A stretch of 64,000 nt of DNA from Trichoderma breve. Lineage: Eukaryota; Ascomycota; Sordariomycetes; Hypocreales; Hypocreaceae. A program made the position numbers and the translations under genes. The stretch covers positions 620,001-684,000 of the forward strand of contig NC_079234.1 in NCBI RefSeq assembly GCF_028502605.1. The letters are read 5' to 3'. Under the pieces are notes generated by a model. The model saw nothing but the letters and a program-made list of their open reading frames with translations. It was not told where the DNA came from and did no database searches. Below are positions 24,390 to 36,302 of the stretch, piece after piece (the stretch's first letter is position 1; each line of letters begins with the position of its first letter).

Positions 24390-24968
24390 CTAGGCAGTGG
24401 TTCAGCAGCTGTAGCTACTGTCAGAGCAAGCACGGCTCATCTTAAACAATGATTTGAACAAGATGAGGACGGAAAAATGATGCGCAGCACGTGAAAGTCC
24501 GACGACCTCGCATCTGCGTAAATTCATCCCCGTTTGTGGCTTTGCCAACATGCTCATTCAGCCACCTGGCACAAGTAAACTCTATCTTCGTAGACGTGTG
24601 CGGCGACTCCAGCGCCTAGGGCAGAAAACCTTAATATCAATCATACGTGGCTTTCTGATTAGCGGCAGAGCGAGAACAGCACGATACAAGTTTGGTACAT
24701 TTGGCACAACAAGCTTACAACTGGCGATACTCAAGTTGACTGTTCGTACCATGTCATTTGGCCACACTGACTGAGTCTACACATCTTGTGTCCTAGATTG
24801 ACCTTGCTTGTCTTGACGGCTATGAACAGTCTTGGAGCTGTTGTTTGTTGGACCTCGGATTGCATGTATTCACCCCGATAGTTGCTGTAGATGCAACCAA
24901 GCTGAACCTCTTACAGCAGCAAATGAAACTTGGACATTCTATAATGCTCTATAGCCCTTTTTCTTTTT
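24390..24968. other. Intergenic, GPCR promoter / LamA-type 3' region
   Basis: Upstream region of the GPCR gene and 3' flank of the carboxylase gene; no further gene motif seen. Confidence 0.45.
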
Positions 24969-27900
24969 TTACTGAACTTCTTCAACGAAGCAAATTGGAT
25001 CGCCTGGTGAAACAATGGACCCTGGTTTCTGAACGACTTTGGTTACTCTGGTACCGATGAACTCATCTTCGCTGAAGACACTGATCTCCATCTTCATCGC
25101 TTCAAGGATGGTAATCAAATGGTTTTTCTGGATGATATCACCCTCCTTAACCTGCAGCTTCCAGACGTTGGCGTTCATTGGCGACGCAATATACGAGAGT
25201 TTTGGATCTATGAGAGGGTTCAGTTAATCATTTGACGTATGCTTGGATGGGTTACTCGCAGAGGAAAGACACGATTGAATCAAGAGTGGCGCAGGATATA
25301 GTCAACGTACCAGCTTTGAGTTTTTCAATATCGTCAGTGACAAATGTAACCATTGCTGCTTTACTAGCTTTCCATTCTGCAAGGAGAGAAGCTTCTTCCT
25401 TTGCCAATACCGCAGCCGCTTCGTCTTGTCTCTTCCGAACTTGTACCAAATCATCTTGAATGCTATCCAAAAACTCGTTGTATTCTTTCAAATCAAACTC
25501 AGCAGGTTGAATGTCGTATGTGAATTGACCTGCGTGGAAGTCATCGAGAAATTTGTTATATTCCTCTTCCGAGACTTGATAGAACTCAAACTGGTCAAAT
25601 GTTCGGAAAAAAGCAGGCTTGTTTCTTAGATACTGCTTATTAAGGCTGAAAAAGTCCCAGCCTGGAATAGAACGGCCCATCATCTGGAAGCCGCCAGGCG
25701 ATAGCGAGTTGTACAGGCTATCGGGTGCAGTCCTTCGTCAGTGGATGTCCTGAGTCGTAGGGGTGGTAACGGGGAGATTCATACCATGCTGAGATACCTC
25801 CAACACCAACACATCCTTCTGGCGTAGCTGTTCGAGGAGGGTTCCACTTGGGACATCTAAGCTGCTTTCGTGGATCCAAGTTGATGATACAAGGGACAGC
25901 AGTGTAAAAGCAAACAGAGACGCAGATCCATCTAGCCTTGATGAAAGTATCAAGGACATCCTGAGCAGTGATTCCGTTATTTCTAGCAACAAAATCAATG
26001 TTTGATGGCAAATACACAGCAGAAGAGCGAACAGCTTCAGCGTAGTCCTGAATGTACTTCTTGGTCACAGAATCATCCCAGACCAATGGTAGTCGAATTA
26101 TTCGACTAGGGAGCTTTGCCTGAGATGCATCTGGGATTCTCTGCTCGGCCTTTATGAGTTTCTCCATCAACTCAGATTGATGTAGTCGAGTGCCGTCAAA
26201 CTGAACGAGGAGGTCTGAAAGAAGCATCAGTGAGGCCTGTTATGACGCGTCATGATCCGACTTACTGATGTGAGTGGCGACACATCCAGAGATGCGATCG
26301 TCTTTCCAGGATTCTATCTCATTGGCCAAAAGCTCTACACGACCCCGAAGGTTGAGCGATGACTTTTGCTGCCCATATTCCACAAGAATGTATGTATCAC
26401 CAGCCTAGGCTCAGCATTTTTTGTTAGAAGATAGTTCAACGCCATGGTATAATAGATACAGCCATACCTGTCGGTACGTCGTTGGTGGTCGTGAATCTGT
26501 CTCGTGAATCTCCTTGATGACAGCAGATACATGGTCGCTCGGGACAACCCAATCAAGGGGTCTCAAATCCTTGATGCCTCCAGGTCGCTTAAAGGCTTCA
26601 GAAATCGCCGATATAAAATCTATCGTACGTTTACGCAGCTCTATGGCGCTATCAAAAGAGATAGGTTTGAACGTGACGGTGTTACCAGGTGATACTTGGC
26701 CGAGTCGCCAGAAGTCTGCGCGAACAACGGTATTTGTGGATATGAAACCACCCATATCTGGGCCTTCTAATGGCAGAATGTTTGCGCTGTTGGCAGTCTG
26801 TTAGCCGAGTACATCCTTCTATTGGAATTGGCATTTTTTGGAGGACACACGCGTCGCCAGCCCAATTCACGGCTCCAAGGGGATAGCCATATTCGAGAAC
26901 GTTGCTCGGATGGCCTCCTCCCTCTCCACCATCTTGGCGGCTGAACTCTGGCGTTGGGCCAACAATCGCAATACCGCTTCGACTGGCGTTGTGAGACACT
27001 TTCCTGTATTTTTCAAGATACGTCAGCAAATGGCGCATACAGACCACCTCGCAGCGTCATTTCATACCATTTTGTGTTGTAGAGAGTCTCAATTCCACTG
27101 TTGGTCAGGAAACCTACATCGTGTGGACCAGGGACGCAATAAATCTCCCAGTCCGACTCGTATTTGGGAAGTAGATCAGACGGGAAGGCCCTTGTAAACT
27201 GAGACAGCCGACTGACATCTTGCTCCTTTATGAAAATCAAATCACCTGCAGCCAGCCTTCGCCCTTGATATCCGCCAAAATTGCAAGCAATTGCATTGGA
27301 CTTGGAGCCGATGAACTTGGGGCTGTAGAACAATTAGCAAGCGTTGCCGTAATGGGCTTCTCCATTGACACACTTACACAGACGGAAAGCCCCCCGAGAT
27401 GGCCAGGTATGCCCGACAACCGTTACCCCTGATTTTCCCAAGTGATAGCCGCTGACCAGCCTTCACAGCGAAGCTCTCCCAAGATTTCTTGGGTTCACCA
27501 TCTAATTCGATGGCAATATCGGGCCCGCTGACGGCAACCAGGGCGTCTGCCAAGAAGCGGAGTTCCGGGCCAGCACCGGTCATTTCCAGAGCCTCCGTGG
27601 TTAGCTCATTGCCAACCAAGATGTTCGCGACTATACTTCTGTCAGCGTGTCACATCTGCCATTTCTATCCTGGGGCACTAACTCTGGAATGCCAGTGGAT
27701 CCTGTGACAGATGTTAGCATATAAGGAATTGCGGACGTGTTAGAGATGTTTCGTGTTCATACCATAGGACCGGACTCAGGTACGCCATTTCGTACACCAA
27801 ACCAGGCTGGGAGGTCCTGAATGTGTGTAAGAGGCCCCCCCGAGATGACATCAATTGCGCAAGGCTTGTAGTTAAACTTGGTCGAGAGGAAGTTTGTGGT

Positions 27901-29645
27901 TGTCTGTCCAGCCTTGAATGGCGGTGATGCCAGGATCTGTCGCAGAAAGTCGGCGTTTGTTGGTGGTCCAGCAATAACGGAATCGTCGATGAAGCGGATC
28001 AGCTTCTCGCTGCTTTCCTCCCGAGTTGGCGAATGTGCCATGAGCTTGGCAAGCAGGGGATCTTGGTCATCGGCTGTCAGCGCAAAAACCTACAGCAGCC
28101 GAGCAGTTGCTCCGTTACTCCACCCGTGCTCTACTATGTAGTTGACTCACCATAATATGCCGATATGTTGGTACCTTTCGTCACCCATGTGTCGATACGG
28201 ATGTCCCCCTTAGCCCACTCTAGATCTTGCAAGAGACCGGGCGAAGGCGCATAGTTGCGAACTGGGTTCTCCGCGTAAAGCCGCAATTCAACAGCTGCAC
28301 CCTGTGGCCCAGTTGGCTGGCGTTGCTTCAGATGCTTAATGCCACCAAGTGGCGAGGCTTCCGCGGCCGCCTGTTCATACATCATGGCGACAAGGTCCAC
28401 GTTGTAGCACAGTTCCGTGATTCCATGCTCCACTTGCAGACGGGTATTCATTTCAAGGAAAAAGAAGCTGCCGGTATCATCGTCCACTAGGAACTCTACC
28501 GTACCGGCGGACTTATACTTGACCAACTCGGCAAGCCGAATGGCCGCATCACTCAGCTTTTGGCGGAGCCCTGGAGTCTTCCCCACGAATAGACCTATCC
28601 GCACCGTTGAATTAGCTGCCATCAGGAGCTTCTGCTTGCACGAAGAAGTCTATTTGAAACTTACTGGGGCATTCCTCGATGACTTTCTGATGACGACGCT
28701 GGATGGAACACTCTCTTTCAAAGAAGGATATGGCATCGCCCAGCCCGTTACCGAAGATCTGGACCTCGATGTGACGACCCTGAGCAATGTACTTTTCCAT
28801 GAAGACACCAGCATTCTTGAACAGCGTCTGGCCTCTTGAAACAATGGTCTCGAAGTAATGCTGCACCTCGTCCGAGTTATTGCAAACTTGGAGGCCCCTT
28901 TAAAATAGACTTCAGCAGGGAAACAATGCGATCTGTTGAAAGGTCCGAGACTTACATACCACCACCTCCGGCTGTAGCTTTGAGAATGACCTGTGATGTG
29001 AATGGAATGAGTCGAAATGCAGCCTACTACTTCATGCGAACTCACCGGGAATCCGATCGCCTCTGCCGCCTGTCTCGCCTCTTGAGCACTCTTCAATAAG
29101 TCCTTGGTTCCTGGAACAATAGGAACGCCAGCCTCTTCCGCGAGAATCCGAGACGTGTGCTTGATTCCGAATGACTTGATCGTGTCGGAGCTGGGCCCAA
29201 TCCATGTCATGCCGGCCTTTACTACGTCTTCGGCAAAGTCGGTGTTCTCCGACAAGAAGCCATAGCCAGGTATTACGCTGGCAACATTTTCTGCCTGGCA
29301 AATTTCCAAAATTTCCGCGCTGTTGAGCATATGAGTTTAGGATCTCAAAGCGCTTTTTTGTTCCCCACGACTTACGTTTGCAGGTAGCCACCGGCGTTTC
29401 CTCCAGTCAGCGGCACCGCTTTATCTGCAAGACGAACATGAAGAGATTGTTGGTCCACTGGCGTATATATTGCTATAGTCTTGATTCCGAGAGCTCTTTT
29501 TTTTTTTTTTAACTTGTCAGGGCTTCTTCGACCACTGCACTAGTATCCGGGAATTCTTCACTTACTTGGCAGACTTAATGAGCCGGACTGCAATCTCCCC
29601 TCGATTGGCAATAAGCACCGGCGATATATGTGACATAGAGGCCAT
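24969..29645 (-). CDS. lamA: Biotin-dependent urea carboxylase-like enzyme (LamA type)
   Basis: Very large multi-exon gene (about 15 exons, roughly 1,200 residues). Domain order: biotin carboxylase N-terminal part (ISPVLIANRGEIAVRLI, PGYGFLSEN), ATP-grasp core (ECSIQRRHQKVIEE, FLEMNTRLQVEHGITE), biotin carboxylase C-terminal part (ENPVRNYAPSPG), a KipA-like half (27.9-26.4 kb; GGFPSV, GPHDVGF, PTPEFSRQDGGEGG), a KipI-like half (26.3-25.3 kb; PKWNPPRTATPEGCVG), and a C-terminal biotinyl domain with the lysine motif EAMKMEIS at about 25100. This is the urea carboxylase layout without the allophanate hydrolase half. From family knowledge, Aspergillus nidulans LamA has this type and is needed with LamB for 2-pyrrolidinone use; KipI/KipA homologues (PxpB/C) act with LamB-like PxpA as 5-oxoprolinase. 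I therefore infer ATP- and biotin-dependent lactam opening rather than urea use, though urea cannot be excluded. TACATGTA lies 47 bases upstream of the ATG. Confidence 0.82.
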
Positions 29646-30214
29646 CTTTGCAACTGCACTTATTTCGTGTGAAGCAGAACTCCTTGATGTCTACATGTAT
29701 CGATGAAGATTCACCATCAACAGCAACAAGGGTTTCGGGAGGTGTACTTTATGGATAAAGTATGTATGTGGGGCCCGACTGTTCCCATGGATCAGAGTTT
29801 AACACTAATGCCAGGCACGATAATTCATGGACTACAATTGCGTGTCCGGCGTCAAGGGCGTCTGTTGCGTTTGGATCGGCCTCCCCGCATACATGTAAGT
29901 ACAATGAGGTACTTCCAACGTCGACCAAATGTACATTACAATTTCCTTGGCTGCCACGCAGTGTAGCGTGAGTGCCGTCCGTGGTAACTACATGTCAATA
30001 CGATAGCAAGGAAGAAAAGACGCCTCCATCAGGCGGGTACAGCGCAGGTTGGGGACTAAACCAAAAAGTTGGCTTCTTCTTGACAGTCAGCATCTAATTA
30101 CATAAGGGTATGTACACCATCAGTTATGTTGAAGAGCAGTAGAAGATGGCATCCGATTTGCTACTACTATTGTTGCTATTTGTATCTGAGTCACTGATCT
30201 ATGGATGTTTCTCT
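29646..30214. promoter_or_regulatory. Upstream region of the LamA-type gene, two TACATGTA sites
   Basis: TACATGTA octamers at 29692-29699 and 29891-29898, with a near match (TACATGTC) at about 29988. They lie 47 and 246 bases upstream of the carboxylase start and downstream of the AtuA-like gene, so they most plausibly serve the carboxylase promoter. No other gene seen in the interval. Confidence 0.5.
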
Positions 30215-32261
30215 CTAATCTTCTTCCCAGCAGTAAGGTACGAACCGCTGGGGGATAGGAACCCTCTTCGCTCGTATATAGTCCGCAAACCCTTTGCCTC
30301 TCGAGTCCAACAGCGTAGAACTGCTAACGCCGCGCCCTAGAATTCCATAGATGACAAAGTGTACCGCGTAAATCTTGGGAAACTCCACTCTCTCAATGCT
30401 ATATGAATCTTTCCAGTCGCGGCCGATGAGTCCCCGGAAAGTGGAAATGGTCATGTAGGAGCGGAACCAGTCCCACACCTCAGCCGTGTGAACGAATAGC
30501 CCGCAATTCAGATTCGGTCCCTTGTCGCCGGATCTGCCCAGTGCTAAATTACCTAGAGGCATGGAGACGGTTGGGCCCATAGACGCCAGAGACACCGGCG
30601 ATGGTGAATCGTAGCTCACGCGTGGTTCAACAGGTTCAGATTGAGCCAATGGTGAAGACTCCACTGTCTGAATTACCTCGCCACTGGCGTCTAAGAAGTG
30701 CACGGCCTCATGCAGGTCATTCTGCTGTACGAGGGACGGATAGTAGACGTAGAAGGGTTTCGGGTTGCCCGTTCTCGAGTCCTGCGGTTGATAGCGACCT
30801 GCTGCTGTTAGATAAAACCACCCCCGTGCAATACAAGTGAACTGCCGCATTAGCCACTGACCTGAGAAGTGCTGCATGGACTCATTCTGGATCATCTTGC
30901 GGAACGCCAGGAGAGGCTCCTGGGTAAGCGCCTGCACATAAGTGCGGCAGTATGTTGTGCTTTCCAGCTGACTCTGAGGGTCATCCTGTGGCTTGCCGAC
31001 TCTGTAGTTCAACTCAACATAGTGATCAGGTTAGCTTCGAAATCGGGATGCACTCAATACATGTATTGGGGGGGGGGCTCAGCGCGCGGCACACGCACAC
31101 TTGGAAGTCAATCACGTCAAACGCGTCCTGCAGCCCAGCCTCGGCGATGCGGTATCTCATCTGTCGCTCGTACAGGAGGTACTTCTTGCTCGTCGCATAT
31201 CCACCGGCGTTTGTGAGGAACTCGGCCTCGAAGCCTCCCTTGTAGAAGATGGACAGTTTCGTCGTCGGGGGCGGCGGGCGGCCCACAACGCCACTGACCC
31301 TGACGCGGTCCTCGCCGGCAGCCACTATCTCGATGTCATCCAGGATAGCTTTCACATCGCTGTTGAGATAGACGTTGCCCTGAATCTCATAGAGAAGCTG
31401 GCACCGCACCGTGTCCTCGGTGACCATGCCGTTGGTGCCTCGGTGCTTGGTGATGACGCACGTTCCGTCGGCGTCGATCTCTGCAATGGGGAATCCGACA
31501 TCGACAAAGCGGTCCAGGGGATACCTGTGGAATCCGGAGAAGTTGGCGCCCGTCACGTAGCCAGAGCACTCGATGAGGTGCCCTGCAACCAAAGCCCCAG
31601 CCAGCTCGTTGTAGTTGGTGCTCGCCCAGTCATGCCACCACCACGCCGCGGCGATGACGGGTGAAGCATCAGCCACCCTGCCGCAAATGACAATCTGGGC
31701 GCCGTTGCTCAGACCGTCGACAATAGCCCGTGCCCCGAGATAGGCGCGACAGGCCAGGAGCGGGTTCTTTTCCGGGCCGCCCCAGGCGTGGGTGCTGCCC
31801 TGAACATCAACATCCTGGTGGAAGTACAAGGGGAGCTTCCCTTGCTGCGAGGTCCAACGGCGGACGTCCTCCAGCCTGTCGTCCCCGGACACGAAAGCCA
31901 CCCTGACTTGATGGCCCTTGCTGGTTGCGAGCTGCTGGCAGCGAACCGCCAGGGCCTTTGCGCCGAGGCCGCCGCCGTTGATGACGACCCGGATGCCCTT
32001 TTGCGCGATGACGTCGATGCTCTGCTGCAGAGCATCCCATGCGTTGGCCTTGAAGCCCTCGCCGGTGCCCGCGGCCATGGACTCGGCCTCCTGGGCCAGG
32101 TTGTTCTCGGCCAGCCAGTCGCCTGTGATGAAGTCGACCTGCCCGAGCTCGGCCTGCTTCTTCATCTGCCAGCCCGGGTCCAGCTGGGCACCGGAGCAGT
32201 TGGCGACTCTGACGGGCCTGAGGCCCTTGTCAGGGTGGTTTAGGGGTTCCGACAATTGCAT
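30215..32261 (-). CDS. AtuA-like (DUF1446) protein
   Basis: Protein of the AtuA/DUF1446 family with its C-terminal ferredoxin-fold domain fused, about 631 residues. Three exons: 32261-31101, 31012-30862 and 30798-30215, all in frame. The N-terminal domain shows RVANCSGAQLDP, VDFITGDWLAE, GIRVVINGGGLG, VICGRVADASPVIAAA and FHRYPLDRFVDVG; the C-terminal domain carries the typical LALGRSGDKGPNLNCGLFV. The bacterial namesake belongs to the acyclic terpene utilisation operon next to a biotin-dependent geranyl-CoA carboxylase, but its biochemical reaction is unproven. Here it lies beside a biotin carboxylase, transcribed in the same direction, and divergently from the cyclase gene. A role in handling the carboxylated or ring-opened intermediate is only inference. 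Intron 1 carries a TACATGTA. Confidence 0.85.
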
Positions 32262-32791
32262 GATGGATGTCTGGTGTTAATGCTGGGAAAGTCTGATCGG
32301 TTGGGCAATGCAGCAACGGCAGCGACTCAACGTCAGTTATCTTCGCGGAGCCAGATCAACGCGGCACCATCACATGATTACCTCGTGGCTAGCTCACAGA
32401 AGCAAAAAGCACGGCCGGGCGTGCGCGGTAGAATTACATGTATCTTGATGTCAGAGGCATCGGTGCAAGCCGTTGCTGTGTCGAGGTGCGCCAGTTACAT
32501 GTAGATGCTGAGACGCCGTAGACGCCCGAACCGATCGATTCGGAGGTGGGGAGGGAGGGACACACGACACGAGGCGGGGGAGATGGGGATTCGAAGAGAC
32601 GGGATTTAACACATACCAGATAGTTTAGAATTGAGATATCCATCTCCGTATTTTTCTCATCGTCTACCGGAGCCCGAGATTCGGCGCAGCAAGCAACATT
32701 TAAGGAGTCTGAGTACATACATGTATTTGAGCACTGCTCTGAGTTGCCAGGCAACAGAAACCAGCCAGCCAGCCAGCCCGTCGTCGACGCC
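32262..32791. promoter_or_regulatory. Bidirectional promoter with three TACATGTA sites
   Basis: The 530-base gap between the divergent AtuA-like and cyclase genes holds TACATGTA at 32435-32442, 32496-32503 and 32718-32725. The palindrome is symmetric, so one factor could control both directions. A run of CCAG units (about 32760-32776) precedes the cyclase start. Confidence 0.55.
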
Positions 32792-33769
32792 ATGTCTGGA
32801 CCGCCGATTCCATTCTCCAGCCTACCCGTCAACAAAGACAACCCGCTGTCTCGCCTCAATGCCTGGGGCGTGTACGGGCCGGACGACGAGGTGGGCTTCC
32901 TCAACCGCCAGACGCCCGACATCATTGCCGCCGCCGCCGCCAGCGAGATCAAGACGGGGATCCGAGTGGCACTAGACGCACCGCTGAGCTTCCAGGGCGC
33001 GGAGCCTCTGTTCGGGCGCCAGGCGTTCCAGCAGGACATGTACCAGAAGAAGCCCAAGATGGTGCACGACGACACGTGGTCCTTCAACACGCAGACTAGC
33101 TCGCAGTGGGACGGGCTCAGGCACTACGCGTACCAGAAAGTCGGGCTGTTCCACAACGGCACGACTCTCGAGCAGATTGCCACTACGGAGAAGCTGGGCA
33201 TGGGAAAGGTGGTCCAGCGCGGCGGCATCACGGGACGGGCCGTACTGGTGGACTTTGCACGGTGGAAGGACACGCCCGAGGGCGCCCGGGCGGTCAACGG
33301 CGAGTTTGAAAACTTCAAGACTTGCGCAATCAAGCTGGAATGGATCCAGGAGACGCTGGCCTACCAGGGAACCGAGGTGCGCTTCGGCGACATCCTGGTT
33401 GTGCGCAGCGGCTGGTTCCCGGCGTTCCGGGCGCTGAGCGAGGAGCGCCTGGCGGAGCTGCGGATGATGCGGCCGCCGCCGGTGGGCGGCCTGGAGCAGA
33501 GCAGCGGGACGCTGCAGTGGATCTGGGACAACTTCAGCGCCGTGGCCAGCGACCAGCCCAGCTTCGAGCGGTGGCCGACGCCGCTGGACTGGAGCCTGCA
33601 CGAGGTGCTACTGGCGGGCTGGGGGTGCAACATTGGCGAGATGTGGGATCTGGAGGAGGTCAGCAAGCGCTGCGAGGCGCTGGGACGCTGGAGCTTCTTC
33701 CTCGTAAGCATGCCGACGCATGTGCCGGGGGGCGTGGCGAGTCCCTCGAATGCCGTGGCCATATTCTAA
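32792..33769 (+). CDS. Cyclase / kynurenine-formamidase-fold hydrolase
   Basis: Single-exon gene for a cyclase-family protein (PF04199 type), a metal-dependent hydrolase fold that includes bacterial kynurenine formamidase and isatin hydrolase, which open amide or lactam-like bonds. From the ATG at 32792 it has 325 residues, close to the fungal family length. Visible blocks are NPLSRLNAWGVYGPDDEVGFLN, the substrate/metal region SSQWDGLRHYAYQ, GGITGRAVLVDFARW and HEVLLAGWGCNIGEMWDLE near the end. An in-frame ATG at 32744 would add 16 low-complexity residues; 32792 is preferred for alignment reasons. Placed in a cluster with LamA/LamB-type genes, a ring-opening amidohydrolase step is an attractive guess. 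It is GC-rich, unlike its AT-rich flanks. Confidence 0.85.
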   Translation: MSGPPIPFSSLPVNKDNPLSRLNAWGVYGPDDEVGFLNRQTPDIIAAAAASEIKTGIRVALDAPLSFQGAEPLFGRQAFQQDMYQKKPKMVHDDTWSFNTQTSSQWDGLRHYAYQKVGLFHNGTTLEQIATTEKLGMGKVVQRGGITGRAVLVDFARWKDTPEGARAVNGEFENFKTCAIKLEWIQETLAYQGTEVRFGDILVVRSGWFPAFRALSEERLAELRMMRPPPVGGLEQSSGTLQWIWDNFSAVASDQPSFERWPTPLDWSLHEVLLAGWGCNIGEMWDLEEVSKRCEALGRWSFFLVSMPTHVPGGVASPSNAVAIF

Positions 33770-34722
33770 TGGGGGAGCGACGAGGGTTGGCAGTGTTGAG
33801 AGACGAGACGGGTGAGGAGGAGGAGGAGGAGGAGGAGGAGGCGGTAGTAGAGGACCTGGAGGAGGTGATGCTAATGCTGATAGTGGTGATGCTAATAGTG
33901 ATACTAATAGTAATGACAGCAGTGATAATAGTAGTAGTAGTAGTTAAGGATAATAAGTAAGCAGGTATATACATGTAAGTAAATACCTAGTACTCTATAC
34001 TTCCAAGTAATGCGTAAACTACGTGGACTTCATAAGTATATTATGTATCTACCCTAAGTACCTTAACTAAGACAGAAGCATAAGGTACCTATTTAATACA
34101 GAATTACTAATTATACTACTCCTTACCTATAGATTATTGCCTACCACATTGTATATTGATACATGTAAATTCCTTCCTCTCACAGTATCTATCTATCTAT
34201 GAATCATAGTATTACACAATAAGCTGTTTGCGCAAACACATGGCTCGCAATTCACGGCCCAGCATTACTTACTTAGTCACTCACTCACCCACTACTATCC
34301 ATCCCCGTATGGCGCCAGTGTTGGGCGTTTGCGGCGGGGCTGGCGTGTGCAGCGCATACTGTAGGTAGTGCCCGTAATCTGGCCCTGTCCTACTTTTGCC
34401 TGGCCCCCGCCGAACCCAGTGCCGGGACAAACTCTACGGAGCAGCCGTGCTCGCAGACGCAAATGATCCAATACTAGAGGCAGAGGTTTTTCTACTGCTA
34501 CTAACTGACTGATTTATTAACGCGGCCAGCCACTGCTACTGCTGCTTGCCTGACTCCTATTGTTTACAATCAACAACAGCCACTGACTTACCTCGTCCCT
34601 TAGCTCGGCTGGCTCTCTCTGTAATCCATAACAGCCTTCAGCTTAACTACCGAGCTTACTTACAATACTTGTAACAATAACAACAACAATAATAACAAAA
34701 ACAACAACAACAATAAGCAAGG
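33770..34722. promoter_or_regulatory. Intergenic with triplet repeats and two TACATGTA sites
   Basis: Begins with GAG-repeat DNA (about 33815-33842) and GATGCTAAT/AGTAGT-like triplets (33860-33945). TACATGTA lies at 33970-33977 and 34160-34167, about 560-750 bases upstream of the aldehyde dehydrogenase. A CAA/AAT-rich leader (34670-34718) immediately precedes that gene's ATG, as is common in unstructured fungal 5' leaders. Confidence 0.5.
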
Positions 34723-36302
34723 ATGACGCCCACAATCACGCAGACGAACCTATACATCAACGGCGAGGTAAGTACATTACATGAACCCACAGCCGAGGCA
34801 GTAGTGTAGGCCCGTTGGTACGTTGGAGAGACGGTTATGTAGCGCTGACACCCCCACTCCCCGGGAACCAGTACGTGCCGTCTGTCAAAGGCGAGACGCT
34901 GTCCATCTACTCGCCCAACGATGACTCGCTGGTGACGGACAAAATACAGGCAGGCAGCGAGGCCGACGTGGACAAGGCGGTGGCGGCAGCCAAGGCGGTG
35001 TTCCCGGCGTGGCGGAATACGGCCGGATCGGAGCGGGGGCGGCTGATGCTGCGGTTCGCGGACCTGCTGGAGGCCAGCACGGAGCGGATGGCGGAGCTGG
35101 AGTCGGTGGCGATGGGGCAGCCGGTCAGCGTGGCCAAGAAGGCGATCGCGGGAGGGCTGTCGGTGTGGCGGTACTACGCTGGGTGGGCGGGCAAGATCCG
35201 GGGCGACAGCTTCATGCCGACCGAGGCGGACGGGTCGTATAAGCTGGTGCAGTACGAGCCGCTGGGCGTGTGCGCGGGCATCTGCGCGTGGAACGGGTCG
35301 CACGGGCTGGCGGCGTGGAAGCTGGCGCCGGCGCTGGCGGCGGGCAACACGTACGTGCTCAAGCCGTCGGAGAAGAGCCCGCTGGCGCTGCTCGAGTACG
35401 GGCGGCTGTTCGCCGAGGCCGGCTTCCCCCCGGGCGTGGTCAACATCGTGCCGGGCGCCGGGCCCACGGGGTCGGCCATTGCCAGCCACATGGACATTGC
35501 CAAGGTGGCCTTTACGGGCTCGGCGGCGGTGGGCCGGGCCGTCATGAAGGCGGCGTCGGCGTCCAACCTCAAGACGGTGACGCTGGAGCTCGGGGGCAAG
35601 TCGCCGGCGCTGGTGTTTGCGGATGCGGACCTGGCCAACGCCGTGCAGCACACGTCGGCCGGCTTCCTGCGCAACTCGGGCCAGGTGTGCTTTGCGTCGT
35701 CGCGCGTGCTGGTGCACGAGTCGGTGGCGGACGAGTACGTGCGCGGCGTCAAGGCGGCGTTCGAGGCGGCGCGGCTCCAGATGGCGCACTCGCTGCGGCC
35801 TGAGACGGTGTACGGCCCCGTGGCGGACCGCAAGCAGTTTGAGCGCATCATGGGCTTCCTGGACCACGCAAAGGCCGAGGGCACGCAGGTGCTGGCGGGA
35901 GGCGGGCGACTGGGCGACCAGGGCACCTTTATCGAGCCGACCGTCTTCCTCAACCCGGACCTGGGCAGCCGCGTCTACCGCGAGGAGATATTCGGGCCCG
36001 TCCTGTCCATCAACACGTTCCGCGACGAGGACGAGGCCGTGCGCCTGGCCAACGACACCAGCTACGGGCTCGGCTCCTCCGTCTACACCAGCGACCTGGG
36101 CCGGGCCCTGCGCGTCGCCGACAAGATGGACGCCGGCACCGTCGGTATCAACGGCGTCTTCATCACCAGCGCCCAGACCCCCTTTGGCGGCTTCAAGCAG
36201 AGCGGCACCGGCAAGGAGAGCGGCGAGGAGGGCCTGAGGGCCTATCTGCGCGCCAAGACCATCCACATCAACATGCACCCGCTGTCGTCGGCCAAGCAGT
36301 AG
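34723..36302 (+). CDS. NAD(P)-dependent aldehyde dehydrogenase
   Basis: ALDH superfamily enzyme oxidising an aldehyde to a carboxylate. Exon 1 is 34723-34767, exon 2 is 34872-36302, giving 491 residues, normal length. Cofactor and catalytic motifs are intact: KPSEKSPLALL, FTGSAAVGRAVM for the Rossmann segment, the glutamate in LELGGKSPAL, the nucleophilic cysteine in NSGQVCFASS, and EEIFGPVLSI. Closest by eye to betaine/aminobutyraldehyde or general fungal ALDHs; exact substrate unknown. In the cluster it could oxidise the semialdehyde made by the aminotransferase. A 540-codon open frame runs antisense across the whole gene but is a consequence of its very high third-position GC. Preceded by two TACATGTA sites. 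Confidence 0.95.

Noticed and set aside
24969..29645. Assignment as urea amidolyase (DUR1,2)
   Set aside because: The allophanate hydrolase/amidase half is absent both within the gene and in the neighbouring sequence.
34656..36278. 540-codon open frame antisense to the aldehyde dehydrogenase
   Set aside because: It mirrors the very high third-position GC of the sense gene, is dominated by Arg/His/Ala, and shows no domain.
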